Shown here in pieces: positions 33,325-36,750 of a stretch of DNA of 36,750 bases. The stretch lies in contig JADGQK010000024.1 in the NCBI GenBank assembly GCA_017881915.1, forward strand, positions 1-36,750, read 5' to 3'. Each line of letters opens with the position of its first letter. Position 1 is the stretch's first letter. The DNA comes from Chloroflexota bacterium. Its GTDB lineage: Bacteria > Chloroflexota > Limnocylindria > Limnocylindrales > CSP1-4. A program made the position numbers and the translations under genes. Under the pieces are notes generated by a model. It did not search any database. It was not told the origin of the DNA and saw only the letters and a list, made by a program, of their open reading frames with translations.

Positions 33325-33795
33325 GTGACCGCCGTGCCCGACGTTCATCAACCGCCCTTCCGGCGGGCGGTCCTTGCGGTCAATGGCGGCTCGAGTGATG
33401 CCCGCATCGTCCGTCTCGCCTGCCAGGCGGCGCGGGCCAGCAAGGCCCAGCTCGTCGCCGTCCACGTCGTCGAGATCGACTGGAGCCTGCCCCTGGAAGC
33501 GGATATCGCCAGCCGCTCGGAGGAGGCCCAGCGCGTCCTGGACGCCGTCGAGGGCATCGCCGAATCCGAGCATCAGGCGGTCGAGACCGTGCTCCTCCAG
33601 GCCCGCGACGTGGGCGCCGCGCTGGTCGATGAGGCGAGCGAGCGGGCGGCCGACCTGCTGATCCTGGGGCTGCCCTACCGCAAGCGGTTTGGCGGCGATT
33701 TCGCGATCGGGCGCACCGTACCCTACGTATTCTCGAACGCCCCCTGCGCCGTCTGGGTGGTCCGGGAACCGATCAGCGAGACAGCACGAGGTTGA
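33325..33795 (+). CDS. Universal stress protein-like, potassium cluster
   Basis: A 156-residue single Usp domain: RRAVLAVNGGSSDARIVRLA at the start and ADLLILGLPYRKRFGGDFAIG with CAVWVVRE at the end. The classical G-x2-G-x9-G-S/T loop is altered, so ATP binding is uncertain. GTG 33325 (or GTG 33334). It lies 42 bp after the KimA-like gene and next to two TrkA genes, so it probably regulates that transport system. Confidence 0.8.
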   Translation: MTAVPDVHQPPFRRAVLAVNGGSSDARIVRLACQAARASKAQLVAVHVVEIDWSLPLEADIASRSEEAQRVLDAVEGIAESEHQAVETVLLQARDVGAALVDEASERAADLLILGLPYRKRFGGDFAIGRTVPYVFSNAPCAVWVVREPISETARG

Positions 33796-33800
33796 ACAGC

Positions 33801-34394
33801 ATGCGAACAGTGATCGTCGGCTGCGGCCGGGTGGGCGCGATGCTCGCCGTGATGCTCGACGACGGTGGCCACCAGGTCTCGATTCTCGACATCTCCACGG
33901 CGGCCTTCGACCGCCTCCCGAGCTCGTTCAAGGGCAGCGCGATCCGCGGTGACGGCACCGACGAGGACACCCTCCGACGTGCCGGCGCCGAGGATGCCGA
34001 CCTGTTCCTGGCGGTGACCGAGGGCGACAACCGGAACATCATGGCCGCCCAGCTCGCGGCCGAGGCCTTTCGGGTCGAGCAGGTCATCGCCAAGATCAAT
34101 GACCCATTGCGGGCACTGGCCTACGCCGAGCTGGGGATCGCCACGATCTGTCGGACCGACCTGATGGCCAACGCGATCCTGTCGTATCTGAAGCTGCCGG
34201 TCGCGGTCGTGCCCGGCGTTCGCTCGGGCAGCGGCAATCACCGCCACGATGGCGCGTCGGGTGAAGCACAGCCGGGCGTCGCCGCGGACGTGATCGCCGG
34301 ACTGGCAGAAGCCGGCGTCCCGACCCGGACGCTCGACGCCGCAAGTCCGCCCGCCGACGTGGTCTCGAGCGGCTCGATCAAGTTGGAGGGCTGA
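33801..34394 (+). CDS. TrkA-N (RCK) domain potassium-uptake regulator 1
   Basis: A 197-residue protein beginning MRTVIVGCGRVGAMLA, with the Rossmann GCGRVG at 7-12 and an acidic ILDIS end to strand 2, the NAD(H)/nucleotide-binding RCK_N domain. The C-terminal 65 residues do not show a clear RCK_C domain. ATG 33801 is preferred to TTG 33792, with GAGG 10 bases upstream. It follows the USP gene closely and precedes the second TrkA by 3 bases. Confidence 0.85.
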   Translation: MRTVIVGCGRVGAMLAVMLDDGGHQVSILDISTAAFDRLPSSFKGSAIRGDGTDEDTLRRAGAEDADLFLAVTEGDNRNIMAAQLAAEAFRVEQVIAKINDPLRALAYAELGIATICRTDLMANAILSYLKLPVAVVPGVRSGSGNHRHDGASGEAQPGVAADVIAGLAEAGVPTRTLDAASPPADVVSSGSIKLEG

Positions 34395-34397
34395 GCC

Positions 34398-35096
34398 GTG
34401 TTCGTGCTGGTCATTGGCGGCGGCAAGGTTGGCTACTACCTGGCCAAGGAGCTCCTCGGCTCTGGCCATGAGGTCGTCCTGATGGAAAAGGACCGCAATC
34501 GGGCGAACCAGATCTCTGACGAGATCGGCTCGATCGTGGTGGCCCATGACGGCTGCGAGGGCAAGTACCTCGCCGAGGCCGGCTGCAACCGGGCCGACGT
34601 GGTGGCTGCGGTGACCGGCGACGACGAGGACAACCTCGTGATCTGCCAGATGGCCAAGCATCATTTCGACGTGCCGCGCACGATCGCCCGGGTGAACAAC
34701 CCGAAGAATGAAGAGCTCTTCCGCCATCTCGGCGTCGACGAGCTGATCAGCCCGACCCGGATGATCCTCGGCTCGATCGAGCAGGACATCCCCGTCCACG
34801 AGCTCCTCCACCTCGCCGCGCTGGGTGGCGGCGAGCTCGAGCTGATCGAGGCGCTCCTGCAGCCCACCTCCCCGGCCGTCGGCCGGAATGCCCGCGACAT
34901 CCCGTTGCCCGAGGGCTGTGCGATCTTCGCCATCATCCGCGACGAGGTGGCACTGTCGGTCCGGGCCGACACGGTCCTGGCCGAGGGCGACAAGGTGATC
35001 GCGATCGGCCGAACGGAGTGCCAGGGCGCCCTCCACGACCAGTTGATCGGCGTCTCGCCTGATCCCGCCGAGCTGGCGATCACCCCCGGGCACTAG
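34398..35096 (+). CDS. trkA: TrkA (RCK_N plus RCK_C) potassium-uptake regulator 2
   Basis: A 232-residue regulator. RCK_N begins MFVLVIGGGKVGYYLA (GGGKVG 7-12) with EKD closing strand 2; RCK_C covers about 140-225 (AVGRNARDIPLPEGCAIFAI, VLAEGDKVIAIGRTE). Such proteins gate Trk/Ktr channels in response to NADH, ATP or c-di-AMP. No TrkH/KtrB channel gene is visible, so the partner may be the KimA-like transporter or a distant gene. GTG start at 34398. Confidence 0.9.
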   Translation: MFVLVIGGGKVGYYLAKELLGSGHEVVLMEKDRNRANQISDEIGSIVVAHDGCEGKYLAEAGCNRADVVAAVTGDDEDNLVICQMAKHHFDVPRTIARVNNPKNEELFRHLGVDELISPTRMILGSIEQDIPVHELLHLAALGGGELELIEALLQPTSPAVGRNARDIPLPEGCAIFAIIRDEVALSVRADTVLAEGDKVIAIGRTECQGALHDQLIGVSPDPAELAITPGH

Positions 35097-35256
35097 CTCC
35101 GGGGACTGCGCCGCGCCTACGCTGCCCAGCGACGCCGGGCCAACGCTGCCCAGAGCGAAGCACCGGCAAGCTCAGGAGTGGCATTCCCTGACCACGGCCG
35201 CCCGATCACCAATCAACGCCTCGACTAGCATTGCTGTCTTGGTTCTGTCCGAACTC
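35097..35256. other. Gene-free stretch between trkA and the hspR promoter
   Basis: No gene, and no terminator with a strong stem, is visible. A short direct repeat, ACGCTGCCCAG-like sequence twice (about 35119-35130 and 35144-35155), is the only feature noticed. Confidence 0.3.
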
Positions 35257-35286
35257 TTGACAATGACATTGGTAGGGTTCTACACT
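35257..35286 (+). promoter_or_regulatory. hspR-lon promoter with possible operator palindrome
   Basis: TTGACA (35257-35262) and TACACT (35281-35286) are spaced by 18 bp: a strong sigma-70-like promoter. CAATG-A-CATTG (35261-35271), an 11-bp palindrome, sits between them, where a repressor dimer would block RNA polymerase. It does not match the classical HAIR element. Confidence 0.65.
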
Positions 35287-35338
35287 CCGCCAATGTTCAT
35301 CAACGAGGCTGCGGGGGACCGCCGCCGGAGCCACTGAC

Positions 35339-35830
35339 GTGCACCGACTTGATCGGGATCCCACCCGTCCGGTCTACGTGATCAGCGTGGCGGCGAGCAT
35401 TGTCAGCGTCCATCCGCGCACGCTCCGGATCTACGAGGACGAGGGCCTGCTGTGTCCGGCTCGAACGGCGACGAACATTCGGCTGTACAGCGAGGAGGAT
35501 GTCCGGCGGATCCTGTGGATCCGGCACCTCACCCAGAATCGAGGCGTCAACCTGGCCGGGATCCGGATCCTGTTCGAGCTGGAAGAACGGCTCGGGACCC
35601 GTATCCTCGAGACCCTCTTCGACGAGGCCAATGCCTTCGACGAGGCACACCCGGAGGCCGCGTCCGGCGCAACTGCCGCGACCGGCGCAACGGCCGGTCG
35701 TCATCCGGGGGCCGCGACCACGGCATCGACTGCGCCACCCGGGTCAGCGCGGCTGCCAGGCGCCACCCACGTGAACGAAGCAGGCCGGGCCAACCCGACC
35801 CGACCGGCCGTCAATGCCGACCACCAGTGA
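35339..35830 (+). CDS. hspR: HspR-family MerR-type heat-shock repressor
   Basis: A 163-residue DNA-binding protein. The MerR-type winged helix runs from PVYVISVAASIVSVHPRTLR (11-30) through IYEDEGLLCPARTATNIRLY to SEEDVRRILWIRHLTQNRGVNLAGIRILFELEE, matching HspR proteins (the NLAGI segment and xYExxGL are typical). The last 60 residues are Ala/Thr/Pro-rich and disordered. HspR represses chaperone and protease genes until heat stress; here it lies directly upstream of lon. GTG 35339 has GGAG 8 bases upstream. A further DnaK-dependent mode is known in the family but not testable here. Confidence 0.88.
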   Translation: MHRLDRDPTRPVYVISVAASIVSVHPRTLRIYEDEGLLCPARTATNIRLYSEEDVRRILWIRHLTQNRGVNLAGIRILFELEERLGTRILETLFDEANAFDEAHPEAASGATAATGATAGRHPGAATTASTAPPGSARLPGATHVNEAGRANPTRPAVNADHQ

Positions 35831-35926
35831 AGACCATAGGAGATTCGTCCGCTGGCGGGCGATCGAGAACCCGATACCGTGACTAACCCACGGCGGCCAC
35901 GAGCCGTCGACAAGGAGAACCAGGCA

Positions 35927-36750
35927 ATGGCTAGCAAACCGTCGAATCCGGAGACCAAGCGACGGACCAGGCGCTCAATCGAGCCAGGGGCTGTCGACCC
36001 GGCGTCGGGCAAGACTTCGTCCAGGGCTTCGTCGAGCAAGGCGGCAGCCGGCAAGACGGCGCCCGCCCCGGCCTCGCCCGGTCCGATCATCCGCGAGCTG
36101 CCCCTCGTCGCCCTGCGCGAGACGGTGATCTTCCCCGAGATGATCGTGCCTCTCCAGGTAGGTCGGGACAAGAGCGTGGCGGCCCTCAACGCCGCGGTCG
36201 CCAGCGGCGGACCAATCGCCCTGGTCACCCAGCGCTCGGCCGAGATGGAGGACATCACCGACCCGTCGCAGCTCTACGAGATCGGGACGCTGGCCAAGAT
36301 TGCCCAGGTCGTTCAGCTCCAGGATGGGACCGTTCGGGCGATCGTCCAGGGCCAGAGCCGCCTCCGCGTCACCGGCTTCAACGCGACCGGGCCGTACCTC
36401 CTGGCCACGGTCGAAGACCTCTCCGACTCGACGCCGGCCGGGGTCGAGATCCAGGCGCTGATGCGCTCGGTCCAGACCCAGATCGAAGCGTACGTCGCGA
36501 ACGGCGCCCCGGTCCCGCCAGAGGCTGCGGTCGCCGCCCGCAACATCACCGAACCAGGCCTCCTGGCCGACATGATCGCGTACAGCCCGGACATGACCAC
36601 CGAGCAGCGCCAGGAGCTGCTCGAGACGATCGACGTGACCGAGCGGCTCAAGCTCGTCAGCAACTTCCTCGCCCGCCAGGTCGAGATCCTCGAGCTCAAG
36701 GGTCGGATCCAGTCCGAGGTCAAGTCCGAGATGGACAAGACCCAGCGCGA
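35927..36750 (+). CDS. lon: Lon protease, N-terminal part (truncated by window edge)
   Basis: The first 274 codons of ATP-dependent protease La. A basic/Ala-rich 50-residue leader precedes the LON substrate-binding domain: IIRELPLVALRETVIFPEMIVPLQVGR, YEIGTLAKIAQVVQLQDGTVRAIVQGQSRLR, and the helical linker LLETIDVTERLKLVSNFLARQVEILELKGRI. The AAA+ and protease parts lie outside. ATG 35927 has AAGGAG 9 bases upstream. The 96-bp gap after hspR has no clear promoter, so co-transcription with hspR is likely. Confidence 0.94.
   Translation, partial: MASKPSNPETKRRTRRSIEPGAVDPASGKTSSRASSSKAAAGKTAPAPASPGPIIRELPLVALRETVIFPEMIVPLQVGRDKSVAALNAAVASGGPIALVTQRSAEMEDITDPSQLYEIGTLAKIAQVVQLQDGTVRAIVQGQSRLRVTGFNATGPYLLATVEDLSDSTPAGVEIQALMRSVQTQIEAYVANGAPVPPEAAVAARNITEPGLLADMIAYSPDMTTEQRQELLETIDVTERLKLVSNFLARQVEILELKGRIQSEVKSEMDKTQR

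Overview
The window is about 36.7 kb of very GC-rich, densely packed bacterial chromosome. It suggests an uncultured high-GC Chloroflexota lineage (Limnocylindria/Ellin6529-like). That placement is inferred from base composition, many GTG starts, chains of 4-bp ATGA/GTGA overlaps, an HspR-type regulator beside lon, and a KimA-USP-TrkA-TrkA cluster; an actinobacterial relative cannot be excluded without a tree. I see no tRNA, rRNA, CRISPR array, insertion sequence or prophage.

Layout. (1) 1-840: a truncated response regulator diverges from a universal stress protein gene. (2) 840-8458, minus strand: a glycerol/glycerol-3-phosphate operon read glpK-glpA-glpB-glpC-panE-like-plsY. Glycerol is phosphorylated, then either oxidised to DHAP by the membrane GlpABC complex or acylated by PlsY for phospholipid. 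(3) 8544-12828, minus strand: a zinc-ribbon mini-protein coupled to a GGDEF/HD-GYP cyclic-di-GMP enzyme, which is preceded by two tandem, mutually similar, structured RNA motifs; upstream lie an acyl-ACP-thioesterase-like gene and three uncharacterised genes, one nuclease-like. (4) 12965-13756: a lone SDR gene. (5) 13787-17859, minus strand: GNAT, a NYN-domain protein with a very long disordered tail, holB and acylphosphatase. (6) 18252-23568, plus strand: a complete Liv-type ABC importer (binding protein, two permeases, two ATPases); the LivG ATPase carries an unusual hydrophobic insertion. (7) 23602-27285: a propeller-like lipoprotein, an anchored secreted protein, and on the minus strand a nuclease-like gene, hpt and a small membrane protein. 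(8) 27376-31134: CsoR with its own palindromic operator, a histidine kinase, a DnaA-box-like cluster, rsmG and a metallophosphoesterase. (9) 31193-35096: a potassium cluster (KimA-like transporter, USP, two TrkA/RCK proteins) preceded by a possible 10-codon leader ORF. (10) 35257-36750: an HspR-family repressor with a clear promoter, followed by the 5' part of lon.

The most unusual signals are the tandem RNA motif with compensatory changes between its copies (10473-10602) and the membrane-helix hairpin inserted in LivG (about 22031-22252). Most other genes are housekeeping or metabolic and are recognisable from family motifs.
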